Positions 26,597-36,397 of a stretch of 64,000 nt of DNA are shown piece by piece. Source of the stretch: Bacteroidota bacterium. Its GTDB lineage: Bacteria > Bacteroidota > Bacteroidia > Chitinophagales > JADIYW01. The stretch lies in NCBI GenBank assembly GCA_016705125.1, contig JADIYW010000012.1:48681-112680 (forward strand). Reading direction: 5' to 3'. The position numbers and the translations under genes were made by a program. Each line of letters begins with the position of its first letter. The first letter of the stretch is position 1. Below the pieces are notes generated by a model. The model was not told the origin of the DNA, did no database searches, and saw only the letters and a list, made by a program, of their open reading frames with translations.

Positions 26597-28854
26597 TTAT
26601 CCGTTTTGTTGTTTTTTGATGATGTTAAGGGCAGCACCTTCTTTGAACCATTCAATTTGAGCAGCATTATAGGTATGTGCTACTTCAATTGTATCTGAAG
26701 TGCCATCGCTATGATTCAAAACCAATTGTAGGTTTTTGCCAGGTGCAAATGTAGTTAATCCCAAAATATCAACTGAATCGTCTTCTTGGAATTTGTCGTA
26801 ATCAGCTTTGTTTACAAATGTAAGTCCAAGCATACCTTGTTTTTAAGGTTGGTTTCGTGAATACGAGCAAATGATTTTACCAATACTGCTCGAACACCCA
26901 AGAAACGAAGGTTAGCGGCATGTTCACGAGAAGAACCTTCGCCATAATTTTCGTCACCTACTACTATCGAGCCAATTCCTGCAGCTTTATAGGCTCTTTG
27001 TGTGGCTGGTACTGGTATATTCGCCAGTCAATTGATTTTTTCATTATCCGTTTTGTCGTTAAATGCATTTACTGCACCAATCAACATGTTATTCGAAATA
27101 TTATCAAGGTGACCTCTGAATCGCAACCAAGGACCAGCCATTGAAATGTGGTCGGTGGTACATTTTCCTTTTGCTTTTATTAATAATTTAAGCCCTTTGA
27201 TGTCGGTGCCTTCCCATGGAGCAAATGGTGCAAGCAGCTGTAGTCTGTCTGAATCTGGATTCACAGCCACTTCGATATTGCTACCATCTTCAGCAGGTGC
27301 TTGGTAGCCATTGTCTTCCACTGCAAAACCTCTTGGCGGTAATTCAAAACCTGTTGGTTCGTCTAATTTACTTGCTCACCCTTTTCGTTGGTAAGAGTAT
27401 CGGTAAGTGGATTGAAATTTAAATCGCCAGAAATCGCAATTGCAGCCACCATTTCGGGGGAAGTTACAAATGCATAAGTATTAGGATTGCCATCTGCTCG
27501 CTTTGCAAAATTACGGTTGAACGAGTGAACGATGGTATTTTTAGCGTTTTTGTCTTCGCCAACTCGTTCCCACTGTCCGATACAAGGCCCACAGGCATTG
27601 GTAAAATAGTAGCGTCTAATTGCTCAAATATGCCTATAAATCCATCTCTTTCGGCTGTAAAACGTACCGTTTCTGAACCTGGGTTGATACCGAATTTCGC
27701 TTTTATTTTCAAGCCTTTGTCAATTGCTTGTTTTGCAATAGATGCCGCACGTGATAAATCTTCGTAAGAGGAGTTGGTACATGAACCAATCAATCCCCAT
27801 TCCACTTTGGTAGGCCAACCATTTTCGGCTGATTTGGTTTTCATTTCAGAAACTGGCGTACCCAAATCTGGAGTGAAGGGTCCATTCAAGTGTGGTTGCA
27901 GTGTCGAAAGGTTTATTTCAATTACTTGATCGAAATATTTTTCAGGGTTTGCATATACTTCATCATCACCTGTCAGGTGTTCTTTTATGCCATCTGCTAA
28001 TTCGGCTACTTCGGTTCGGCCTGTTGATTTTAAGTATCGAGCCATCGAGTCGTCATAACCAAAAGTAGATGTTGTAGCGCCAATTTCGGCACCCATATTA
28101 CAAATAGTACCTTTTCGGTACACGACATTGCTATTGCGCCTTCACCAAAATATTCTACAATTGCACCTGTTCCACCTTTAACAGTAAGAATATCGGCTAC
28201 TTTTAATATTACGTCTTTTGGTGCTGTCCAGCCACTCAATTTGCCTGTCAATTTAATTCCGATTAGTTTAGGCATTTTAAGCTCCCAAGCCATTCCAGCC
28301 ATTACATCCACTGCATCAGCTCCACCTACACCGATGGCCAACATACCTAATCCACCTGCATTTACAGTATGGGAATCGGTACCAATCATCATTCCACCAG
28401 GAACGCATAGTTTTCAAGTACTACTTGATGAATGATACCGGCCATGCTTTCCAAAAAACCGATGCCATATTTACTCAGAAACAGATGAAAAGGAAATTGA
28501 ATACTTCGTTGTTTTTATTTAAAGAATCTTGTAAGTCTTTATCTGCGCCTAATTTAGCCAATATTAAATGGTCTAAATGCGCTGTTGAAGGCACTGCTAC
28601 TTTCTTGCGACCAGCTTGCATAAATTGTAAAAGTGCCATTTGAGCAGTTGCATCTTGCATTGCAACTCTATCTGGAGCAAAATCTACATAAGCCTTTCCT
28701 CGCTCGTAAGCAGCAAATGGTGTTTCAGGATGAAGGTGGGTGAAAAGAATTTTTTCGCTTAATGTTAAAGGTCTTCCAAGTACCTCTCTAGCTTTTGCTA
28801 TTTGCCAGGAAACTCAGCATAAACCTTTTTAATCATATCTAAATCAAAAACCAT
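26597..28854 (-). pseudogene. aconitate hydratase, interrupted by about nine frame breaks
   Basis: The full-length aconitase (about 753 codons) is readable from MVFDLDMIKKVYAEFPGK to the stop, but only by changing frame repeatedly. It contains HLDH, IGTDSHTVNAGG, GSCTNSS (iron-sulfur Cys), a restored ACGPCIGQW with two cluster Cys, and GDENYGEGSSREHAA. Aconitase isomerises citrate to isocitrate in the TCA cycle. At least six breaks can be repaired by one base each: A after GGCAAA near the start, C in GCGTTCCTGG, G in ACCGAAAAGG, G before CCAATGCCTGTG, A in GTAAATTAG, A in CTTAAAAACAAGG. All conserved residues survive, so consensus error is likelier than decay; no stop-creating substitution was noticed. 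Confidence 0.85.
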
Positions 28855-28897
28855 AATTGTGTTTATTTAAATGAATAAAAGAATCTAAATTTTGGCG

Positions 28898-28905
28898 CAA
28901 ATGTA
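28898..28905 (-). promoter_or_regulatory. -7 promoter element TACATTTG of the aconitase gene
   Basis: On the minus strand TACATTTG followed by CG fits the consensus, 43 bases upstream of the aconitase start at 28854. Confidence 0.7.
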
Positions 28906-29055
28906 CGTTTTTTTCAAGACAATTGGTTGAATTGTTTATTAATTTTTGTCTATTTTTTAAAAGAATTTATTTTTTCATTTTTGAACAAACGATTTGACCT
29001 AATTAAATGAAGAAAGAAGGTGAGGAATGTACATTATTAGTAAGGAAAAAAGGAT

Positions 29056-29636
29056 CTATATTTCTATATGACCCCAGTTTTCACCCCTTTTTATTCTATA
29101 AATCTGCATTGGAGAAACGTTAAATCGCTTAGCAATAGCTTTTATATTATTGCCTCTTTTCGGGTCGGCCAGCATTTTTTTTATAAGGATAACATTTGTT
29201 GATGTCAATTTGGAGGTATCCGCTTTCTTTTTATATTCTATTAATCTCTTTTTGCTTCAATTACAAAGGGACTTTGGCTAACAAATTCCAATCTTTCTTC
29301 TCTTGTAACCCATCTTAAATTCATATGAAAATCATTAGCTCTATTCCTATCGAGGTGCAAAATTGAAACTTGGTCGTCTGATGTTTTTTCTAAAAATGCA
29401 TCCGCCACTAATTTGTATAGAAAAAAGGATTTGTTTTTTATTTTACCGTCTTCTTGTCTTTCCTTATAAGTAAATAACCTATAACCGTCGCTTGTAGATC
29501 CTTTTAATATAACTCCATCTTCAATTTTATCACTAAAGCTGACTAACCTGCCATAGTTTGAAATTGCGTACCGATATTTTCTAGGTGGGTCAATATGGAA
29601 TTCTTTAAATTTTTCGAGTGCAAAAATTTTTACCAT
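29056..29636 (-). CDS. NUMOD4-HNH-helix-turn-helix protein (one frame break)
   Basis: The 5' part (to the stop at 29241) gives NUMOD4 (RKYRYAISNYGRLVSFSDKI) and an HNH motif (SILHLDRNRANDFHMNLRWVTREE). Adding one A to the run at about 29255 (GCAAAAAG) continues the frame for about 60 residues to a stop at 29056: KRLIEYKKKADTSKLTSTNV, then a helix-turn-helix-like IAKRFNVSPMQIYRIKRGEN. The intact protein is about 193 residues. NUMOD4 and HNH modules are typical of homing endonucleases, but here no intron or phage gene surrounds it. I recall similar stand-alone proteins in other Bacteroidota; role unknown. Confidence 0.75.
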
Positions 29637-29801
29637 TTAAATTTTTGGGCTTTAATTTTAAAAGTTAAATTATACCTTTTTTTAAAGAGTGCTTTTTTTA
29701 TTAAGGTTTATTTGAATCGTATGGTAAATTTAGAATATATTAATTGATTTTTCATATTTTTTTTCAATAAGAGCGATTTTTTTAAACTATATTAAAATAA
29801 G

Positions 29802-29809
29802 CTATTTTA
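29802..29809 (+). repeat. target-site duplication, left copy (CTATTTTA)
   Basis: CTATTTTA at 29802-29809 is repeated exactly at 31038-31045, on either side of the insertion sequence. Eight bases is the usual target duplication for the IS256 family. Confidence 0.85.
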
Positions 29810-31037
29810 GGGTTAATGGACAAAAAGTAGGCTAAAATTCTCTAAAAGATAGATATAGCCTAGCTTTGAAGTCAATCAAAGTATATGAATAAAAAAAATG
29901 TGCTCACTGTGGTTCTTCAATAACCAAGAAAAACGGTAAAAAGGGAGATAAACAACTCTACAAATGTTATCATTGTAAAAAGCAATTTGTCTCTGGTTTC
30001 CGACTTGTACCTGAATTACTTTGGCAGGAATATTTCTATGGTAAACAAACATACATGCAACTTGCACAGAAGTATGGTTGCTCTAATAGAACTATCCAAC
30101 GTAAGTTAGATTTATATACCCCAAAAAAAGCAATTGTCCATCCAGATAAAGTAATTGTTGTTATGGACTCTGTATACTGGGGTAAGGGCTTTGGGGTGAC
30201 TGTTTTTAAAGATGCTATTAAAGGGAAAATACTACTAAAATACTACATCAAAAACGAAACTAATTCCTTATACAGAAAGGGCATAAAAGAGTTGCAGAAT
30301 GAAGGCTTTAAAGTTATAGCAATTGTTTGTGATGGTAGACGTGGGTTATTGAATTCATTCCCCAATATACCTGTTCAAATGTGTCAATTTCACCAAGTAG
30401 CCATTATTAGAAGATACATTACCAAATCACCTAAAATGCTTGCTAGTATTGAACTTAAAGAGCTTGTGAGTCTTTTAAAATGTACCGATAAGGAAAGTTT
30501 TGAAGGTGGTTTAAATGATTGGTATATTAAGTGGGCTACCTTTTTAAATGAGCGTACTATTAACCAATTTACCAACAAAAGTACTTTTACCCACCGAAGA
30601 CTTCGGAGCGCCTATAGAAGCTTAAAAACTAATCTGAAATGGCTCTTTACTTGGTATGATTACATCTCTTTATGCATACCTAATACCACCAATTCTCTAG
30701 AGGGTCAATTTTCTAATTTGAAAAACAAAATGCGTAATCATAACGGACTCTCAATAAAGAGGAAAATGAAATTGATAGATGAGTTTTTTAAGGCATAGTG
30801 TCCTCTAAAAATATCAAAAGAGCTTCCCTTAAGAAACTCTTTTGAACTGACATTTTTGTCGGACATCGTAATATCCCTAAACGAGTTGCTCTCCAGCAGA
30901 GCTCGTATCCGTTTTATACGATTTTGTAAAAATAACATCAACTTATTTAAACTCAAATACTATCTAAAGAAACAGCCTACTTTTTGTCCACTTGAACTAA
31001 ACGTCTCTAAAAAAGCCTACTTTTTGTCCATTAGACC
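29810..31037 (+). mobile_element. IS256-family (IS1249-like) insertion sequence
   Basis: A 1228-bp element. The left end GGGTTAATGGACAAAAAGTA and the inverted right end GGTCTAATGGACAAAAAGTA match except at two bases, with GGCT continuing in both. It is flanked by an 8-bp direct repeat CTATTTTA. One transposase gene reads rightward, followed by about 240 bp of non-coding sequence with a hairpin (CAAAAGAG 30815-30822 / CTCTTTTG 30837-30844). A second copy of the terminal motif AGCCTACTTTTTGTCCA lies 40 bp inside the right end (30974-30990, versus 31014-31030). Only one copy is in this window. Confidence 0.88.
29885..30798 (+). CDS. transposase, IS256/IS1249-like (break near the start)
   Basis: The open frame shows an N-terminal zinc ribbon (CAHCG...CYHCKKQF), a helix-turn-helix-like MQLAQKYGCSNRTIQRKL, and a DDE core: Asp in IVVMDSVYW, Asp in IVCDGRRGL, the CQFHQ motif, and Glu in NTTNSLEGQFSNLKNKMRNH with NGLS. 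That last segment resembles IS1249 transposases. The only upstream ATG (29885, MNK) is one base out of frame with the zinc ribbon because of an A8 run at 29891-29898. Nine or six A residues would join them. The first in-frame ATG after the break is 30055, which would omit the zinc ribbon. Confidence 0.85.
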
Positions 31038-32760
31038 CTATTTTAGGTCTTTGAGTCTTATTTCTACATTTTTGCGACCTTGCCAATCATTTTCATACAA
31101 TTGATAGCAAACGTCAAATATGGGTTTTGTACTTATATAATCAAAATAAGCTTTCATATTAAATCCAATACCGCTAATGCTATTTTGTCCCTTTTTTTCA
31201 ATATCTATTTTCAAATGTTCCTCTTTTACAAGCCTTGTTCTGCCAGTATCATTCACGCCTTTTGTTACAAAAACTGGACGCATATTACCTGGGCCAAATG
31301 GCCCCATTTGTTCTATAATATTCAAAAATCTGGCGTTTATGTCAGACAATTCAATTTCTGCATCAATATCTATTTTCGGAATTAATTGGTCTTCGGTAAT
31401 GGTAGAAGCTACAATAGTTTCAAATTTTTCGATGAATTTGGGTAAATTTTCCAAACGCATGGAAAGACCAGCAGCATATTTGTGTCCTCCAAATTGCTCC
31501 AGTAAATCAGCACAAGCACATATTGCGGCATGCACGTCGAAACCATGAACCGATCGGGCGGACCCAGTAGCGCTGCCATTAGACTCTGTTAAAACGATGG
31601 TAGGTTTATAATAGGATTCTATCAATCTGGATGCTACAATACCAATTACCCCTTTATGCCAATGCGGTTGAAAAAGAACGGTAGATTTTTTGGCTATAAG
31701 AGCTGGGTCTTGCGCCACCATATCCATTGCTTCTTCTGTTATGTCTTTATCATGTTCCTTCCGTGTTTGATTATTTACTTGTATGTTTTGCCATTTCTTG
31801 GGCTTTTGTCGGGTCCGACTCAACAAGTAATTCAACAGCTTGAGAACCATGACCAATTCTTCCGGCCGCATTTATCCGTGGTCCAATTATAAAAACCAAA
31901 TCCATGGTTTCAAGTATTCTTTTCCTACTTGTTTGAATTTCTCCATCCTTGTTAAGTGCAATATTGATTAAAGCCTCAATTCCAGGTCTTGGTTTTTCAT
32001 TTATATATTGCAATCCAAAAAAAGTAAGCACCCTATTTTCTCCTGTAATGGGCACAATATCTGAAGCGATACTTATGGCCACCAAATCTAAATAGGCATA
32101 AACTTTTTCATCTGCGACATTGTAAACCTTAGCAAGTGCTTGAATTAATTTAAAACCAATTCCGCAGCCACTTAATTCTTTATAAGGATAATTGCAATCT
32201 GCTCTTTTTTGGTCTAAAACAGCCACTGCATTTGGTAGTTCATCACCCGGTAAATGGTGGTCGCAAATAATAAAATCTATATTTTTGTTATTGGCATAGT
32301 CTATTTTGTCATTTGATTTGATACCACAATCTAATGCAATGATAAGTCCGAAATTATTTTCTTCAGCATAATCGATTCCTGCAAAACTAATCCCATAACC
32401 CTCTTTATATCTATCCGGAATATAGTAGCCGATATTGGAATAAATACTTTGTAAAAAAGAAAATACCAAACTTACCGCCGTAGTACCATCTACATCATAA
32501 TCGCCAAAAACCAATATTTTTTCATTTTTTGAAATGGCTTTTTCAATTCGTTGGATAGCTTTATCCATATCTTTCATCAAATATGGATCATGTAAAAGAC
32601 TATAATTAGGTCTGAAAAAATCTCGCGCTTCTTCAAATGATTTAATACCTCTAGCCACTAGGAGATGACATAGTTTTTTGTTTATTTTTAAAGATTGAGA
32701 AAGTTGGTTTACAATTTCACTATCCGTTTCCTCAATTAACCATCTTTTTTCCAGCGCCAT
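31038..32760 (-). CDS. recJ: single-stranded-DNA-specific exonuclease RecJ (one frame break)
   Basis: The protein is about 574 residues. The N-terminal piece carries the DHH motifs: VFGDYDVDGTTAV, ALDCGIKSND, CDHHLPGDELP and GPRINAAGRIGH. The C-terminal piece has the DHHA1 domain (HWHKGVIGIVASRLIE, SARSVHGFDVHAAI, GGHKYAAGL) and the OB region MGPFGPGNMRPVF. RecJ degrades 5' single strands in recombination and mismatch repair. The two pieces overlap in different frames around 31771-31871, so one base is missing near 31790. The last codons and stop TAG fall within the target duplication of the insertion sequence, so the gene end is intact. Confidence 0.92.
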
Positions 32761-32939
32761 TTATAATTGTTTTTAATCAGTATACGTATTGAGATACAAT
32801 TGCGGATAAAATTCCACATTTTATTTCATTTTTTTTTAGAGGAAAAGAAAGAAAACCCATTTTGGGCAAAATACATAGACTTAAATTTTAGTTAATCAAG
32901 TCTTAATCATATAAATTTCTGTAAGCCCACCCTGTAATG

Positions 32940-32947
32940 TACATTTG
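32940..32947 (+). promoter_or_regulatory. -7 promoter element TACATTTG of the phasin-like gene
   Basis: TACATTTG followed by TAT fits the consensus. It overlaps the in-frame TTG at 32945, which supports the downstream ATG at 32969 as the true start. Confidence 0.68.
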
Positions 32948-32968
32948 TATAATAAAAATTCATATATT

Positions 32969-33286
32969 ATGATGAAAGAAATATTTTATTCTAGTATTGG
33001 CACAATTTCGCTTACTTCTCACAAGTTCAAAGAATTGGTTGAAGATTTAATCCAAAATGAACAATTGACCAAAGAAGAAGGAAAGCGATTGTATGATGAA
33101 ATAATGCAAAACACCCAAGTAAAAGGGGAAGAATTGAAATCAGTAGTTTTGGGTTATTTGGAGCAAGTAAAAAGCAATATTCAAGCACCTGCAATGGAAA
33201 AATTAAATGCTTTTGCAGAAAATTTTTCCAAAAACATTCCTTTTTTGCAAGATTTAATTAAAAAGCAAAAAGCCTCAGTGAATTAA
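32969..33286 (+). CDS. phasin-like coiled-coil protein
   Basis: About 105 residues from the ATG at 32969 (another ATG follows directly). The sequence is almost entirely amphipathic helix, with SSIGTISLTSHKFKELVEDL and LTKEEGKRLYDEIMQ, resembling the polyhydroxyalkanoate synthesis regulator/phasin group. Phasins coat storage granules or act as stress-related scaffolds; no PHA synthase is in the window, so the link is inferred. A terminator follows. Confidence 0.7.
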   Translation: MMKEIFYSSIGTISLTSHKFKELVEDLIQNEQLTKEEGKRLYDEIMQNTQVKGEELKSVVLGYLEQVKSNIQAPAMEKLNAFAENFSKNIPFLQDLIKKQKASVN

Positions 33287-33339
33287 AAAGAGGGTTTTAT
33301 ATACTATCAAAATAAAAAGTTAGTTTAAGTTTGTTTTTG

Positions 33340-33378
33340 TCCCGCTTGGTATAGCCGCCATAGCGGGATTTTTTTTTG
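33340..33378 (+). terminator. rho-independent terminator
   Basis: TCCCGCT (33340-33346) pairs with AGCGGGA (33362-33368), followed by a run of about nine T residues. It ends the phasin-like gene's transcript. Confidence 0.85.
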
Positions 33379-33421
33379 GTTAAAAACTACAATTTATAAC
33401 ATTTGTTCTTCTAAAAGCCCT

Positions 33422-33429
33422 TACTTTTG
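33422..33429 (+). promoter_or_regulatory. -7 promoter element TACTTTTG of uvrA, leaderless layout
   Basis: TACTTTTG lies only four bases before the uvrA ATG at 33434, so the transcript would begin at or beside the start codon. A TTTG occurs at 33402-33405, a shorter spacing than usual. Confidence 0.6.
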
Positions 33430-33433
33430 TAAA

Positions 33434-36292
33434 ATGTCAACAGAGTCCTTATTGTTTCCAATTTCAGAAGAAGAAATTTCACAAATTTGTGTTTATGGCG
33501 CAAAGGTCCATAATCTAAAGAATATTGATATTCAGATTCCCAGAAATAAATTAGTTGTAATTACTGGATTGAGTGGAAGTGGTAAGTCGTCTTTGGCATT
33601 TGATACCATTTTTGCAGAAGGTCAGCGTAGGTATATGGAAACCTTTTCAACTTATGCCAAGCAATTTTTGGGCGGTATGGAACGGCCAGATGTAGAAAAA
33701 ATTACTGGGTTAAGTCCTGTTATTTCAATTGAACAAAAAACAACTAATAAAAGTCCGCGTTCCACAGTAGGCACGACAACTGAGATATATGATTTTCTTC
33801 GTTTGCTTTTTGCGCGTGTTGGAGAAGCCTATTCATATAATACTGGCAAAAAAATGGTAAAGTTTTCTGAAGATCAAATTATTGAACTTGTTTTAGAAAA
33901 TTATTTGAATAAAAAGATTGTATTGCTTGCGCCAGTTGTGCGCGGTAGAAAAGGGCATTATCGAGAATTGTTTGAGAAAATAAGGAAACAAGGTTATCTC
34001 AAGGTAAGGATTGATGGTGAAATTGTGGATATTCATCCTAAGTTGCAGTTGGATAGGTATAAAGTACATGATATAGAAATAGTAATAGATAGACTTTTAG
34101 TCGAAGAAAAGGATTTACAAAGACTAAGGACTTCAATAAATAAGGCAATGTTGGAGGGGGATGGATTAATGTTGCTACTCGAACTTGAAAAAAAAGAGGT
34201 GTTTAAGTTTAGTAAACAGCTGATGTGTTTAGAAACGGGCATTTCGTATGAGGAACCAAGTCCGAATTCTTTTTCATTCAATTCGCCATACGGAGCCTGT
34301 GAAAATTGTAAAGGATTGGGAGTGGAAAAAAAACCTGAACTTAGCAAAATAATTCCGGATAGTACTTTGTCTGTTTTTGTGGGTGGCATAAAACCGCTTG
34401 GAGAGTACAAGAAATCTATTACTTTTCAACTCATTGAAGATTTATTTAAGAGGCATAAATGTGATATAAAATCGCCCATTGAACGCTTGCCAAAAGCATT
34501 ATTAGATATCATTTTGTATGGAATGCCCGAAAATGAATATGTAGAATTGGAATCGGGTTTTGATGATGAAAATGCGTTAAAATTAGGTTTTCAGGGTGTG
34601 TTTAGTCAAATATTAAAAACCTTTGAGGAAGGTTCATCTGAGCCAATGAAGCGATGGGCTGAAGAATTTATGTCTAATAAAAAGTGCCCAGTATGCGATG
34701 GATTTAGAATAAAGAAATCCGCACAATGGTTTTTGATTGATGAAAAGCATATCGGCCAAGTTTCAAATTACGACTTGAATGGTTTATATGATTGGATTGA
34801 TGGTTTGGATAAAAAATTTACTACGAAACAGGCCATAATCGGAAAGGATATTGTAAAAGAATTAAAAGATAGAACCAAGTTTTTATTGGATGTAGGATTG
34901 AATTATTTGTCTTTGTCACGCCCATCGTCTAGTCTTTCAGGAGGAGAGTCGCAACGAATTCGATTGGCCACTCAAATTGGTTCACAGTTAATGGGTGTAA
35001 CGTATATATTGGATGAGCCAAGTATTGGACTGCACCAGCGAGACAATCAAAGATTGATCAATTCTTTAAAGAATTTGGTCGAAATTGGCAACTCAGTAAT
35101 TGTGGTGGAGCATGATAAGGATATAATGATGGCATCCGACTATATTATAGATATTGGTCCTGGAGCGGGCGCCCATGGTGGACAAATAATAGCAAAAGGA
35201 ACGCCTGATGAATTTATAAAATTTCCTACATCAACTTGTGCCTACCTTTCAGGGGATAAAAAAATTGAAATCCCTAAAAAAAGGAGGACTGGAAATGATT
35301 TATGGTTGAAGTTGGAAGGAGCAAGTGGCAATAATTTGCACAATGTAGATTTAGAAATTCCTTTAGGCACCCTTACTTGTATTACTGGTGTTTCGGGAAG
35401 TGGAAAATCTACGCTAATAAATGAAACCTTGTATAGGGTTTTAAATAAACATTTTTTCAGAGCAGTTCAACATCCAATGCCATATAAAAAGGTGGAGGGA
35501 TTAGAGCATATTGATAAAGTGATTGAAATAGACCAATCGCCAATTGGTCGCACTCCCCGTTCCAATCCAGCAACCTATATTGGTGTTTTTGATTTGATTC
35601 GCAATTTATTTTCAGTAGTGCCCGAAGCCAAAATTCGAGGGTACAAACCAGGTCGTTTTTCATTTAATGTCCAAGGTGGAAGGTGCGAGGAATGTGAAGG
35701 TGGGGGTATGAAGCTAATTGAAATGAATTTTTTGCCTGATGTATATGTGGAGTGCCCGAAGTGTTTGGGAAAAAGATACAATAGAGAAACTTTAGAGATT
35801 AAATATAAAGGGAAATCGATAAGTGATATATTGAATATGACCATTGATCATGCAGTGGTGTTTTTTGAAAGTATTCCACAGATTCATCGCAAAATTAAAA
35901 TGTTGCATGAAGTAGGTTTGGGTTATATAAAACTAGGGCAATCGTCCACCACACTCTCTGGAGGCGAAGCTCAAAGGGTAAAATTGTCTGAGGAATTATC
36001 AAAGCGAGATACTGGAAAAACATTTTATATTCTTGATGAACCATCCACAGGTTTGCATTTTGAAGATATCAGTTTGCTTTTGAATGTGTTGCAAAAATTG
36101 GTTGAAAAGGGCAATACTGTAGTGGTAATTGAACACAATATGGATATAATAAAAGTAGCTGATTATATAGTTGATATGGGTCCTGAAGGAGGTTCGGGTG
36201 GAGGTTTGATTGTTGCAAAAGGAACACCAGAGCAAGTTTCCAAAAGTAAAAAGAGTTTAACGGGTTTGTATTTAAAAGAAGAGCTTAAATAA
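33434..36292 (+). CDS. uvrA: excinuclease ABC subunit UvrA
   Basis: 952 residues, typical length. Two ABC ATPase units are present: Walker A GLSGSGKSSLAFDT and GVSGSGKSTLINET; signatures SLSGGESQRIRLA and LSGGEAQRVKLSEE. Zinc-finger cysteines (CENCKGLG, CPVCDGFR, CEECEGGG, CPKCLGKR) are all in place. UvrA scans for bulky lesions and loads UvrB in nucleotide excision repair. Bacteroidota often carry two uvrA paralogues; only one lies here. Confidence 0.97.
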   Translation: MSTESLLFPISEEEISQICVYGAKVHNLKNIDIQIPRNKLVVITGLSGSGKSSLAFDTIFAEGQRRYMETFSTYAKQFLGGMERPDVEKITGLSPVISIEQKTTNKSPRSTVGTTTEIYDFLRLLFARVGEAYSYNTGKKMVKFSEDQIIELVLENYLNKKIVLLAPVVRGRKGHYRELFEKIRKQGYLKVRIDGEIVDIHPKLQLDRYKVHDIEIVIDRLLVEEKDLQRLRTSINKAMLEGDGLMLLLELEKKEVFKFSKQLMCLETGISYEEPSPNSFSFNSPYGACENCKGLGVEKKPELSKIIPDSTLSVFVGGIKPLGEYKKSITFQLIEDLFKRHKCDIKSPIERLPKALLDIILYGMPENEYVELESGFDDENALKLGFQGVFSQILKTFEEGSSEPMKRWAEEFMSNKKCPVCDGFRIKKSAQWFLIDEKHIGQVSNYDLNGLYDWIDGLDKKFTTKQAIIGKDIVKELKDRTKFLLDVGLNYLSLSRPSSSLSGGESQRIRLATQIGSQLMGVTYILDEPSIGLHQRDNQRLINSLKNLVEIGNSVIVVEHDKDIMMASDYIIDIGPGAGAHGGQIIAKGTPDEFIKFPTSTCAYLSGDKKIEIPKKRRTGNDLWLKLEGASGNNLHNVDLEIPLGTLTCITGVSGSGKSTLINETLYRVLNKHFFRAVQHPMPYKKVEGLEHIDKVIEIDQSPIGRTPRSNPATYIGVFDLIRNLFSVVPEAKIRGYKPGRFSFNVQGGRCEECEGGGMKLIEMNFLPDVYVECPKCLGKRYNRETLEIKYKGKSISDILNMTIDHAVVFFESIPQIHRKIKMLHEVGLGYIKLGQSSTTLSGGEAQRVKLSEELSKRDTGKTFYILDEPSTGLHFEDISLLLNVLQKLVEKGNTVVVIEHNMDIIKVADYIVDMGPEGGSGGGLIVAKGTPEQVSKSKKSLTGLYLKEELK

Positions 36293-36347
36293 TTTCTCAA
36301 ATCATTATTTTTACAAAGTAATGATTCTGGTTTTTTATAAAAAAAAT

Positions 36348-36370
36348 GGCCGCACCCAAAGAGTGCGACC
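36348..36370 (-). terminator. terminator between uvrA and the porin gene
   Basis: GGCCGCAC (36348-36355) and GTGCGACC (36363-36370) form a stem with one mismatch; on the minus strand a T-run follows (A-run 36338-36346 on the plus strand). Poly-A/T on both sides suits both converging genes. Confidence 0.75.
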
Positions 36371-36397
36371 GAAAAAAACCAAACCAAACCTATGAAT

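Noticed and set aside
32945..32968. TTG start for the phasin-like gene
   Set aside because: It overlaps the TACATTTG promoter element, so it lies upstream of the likely transcript start.
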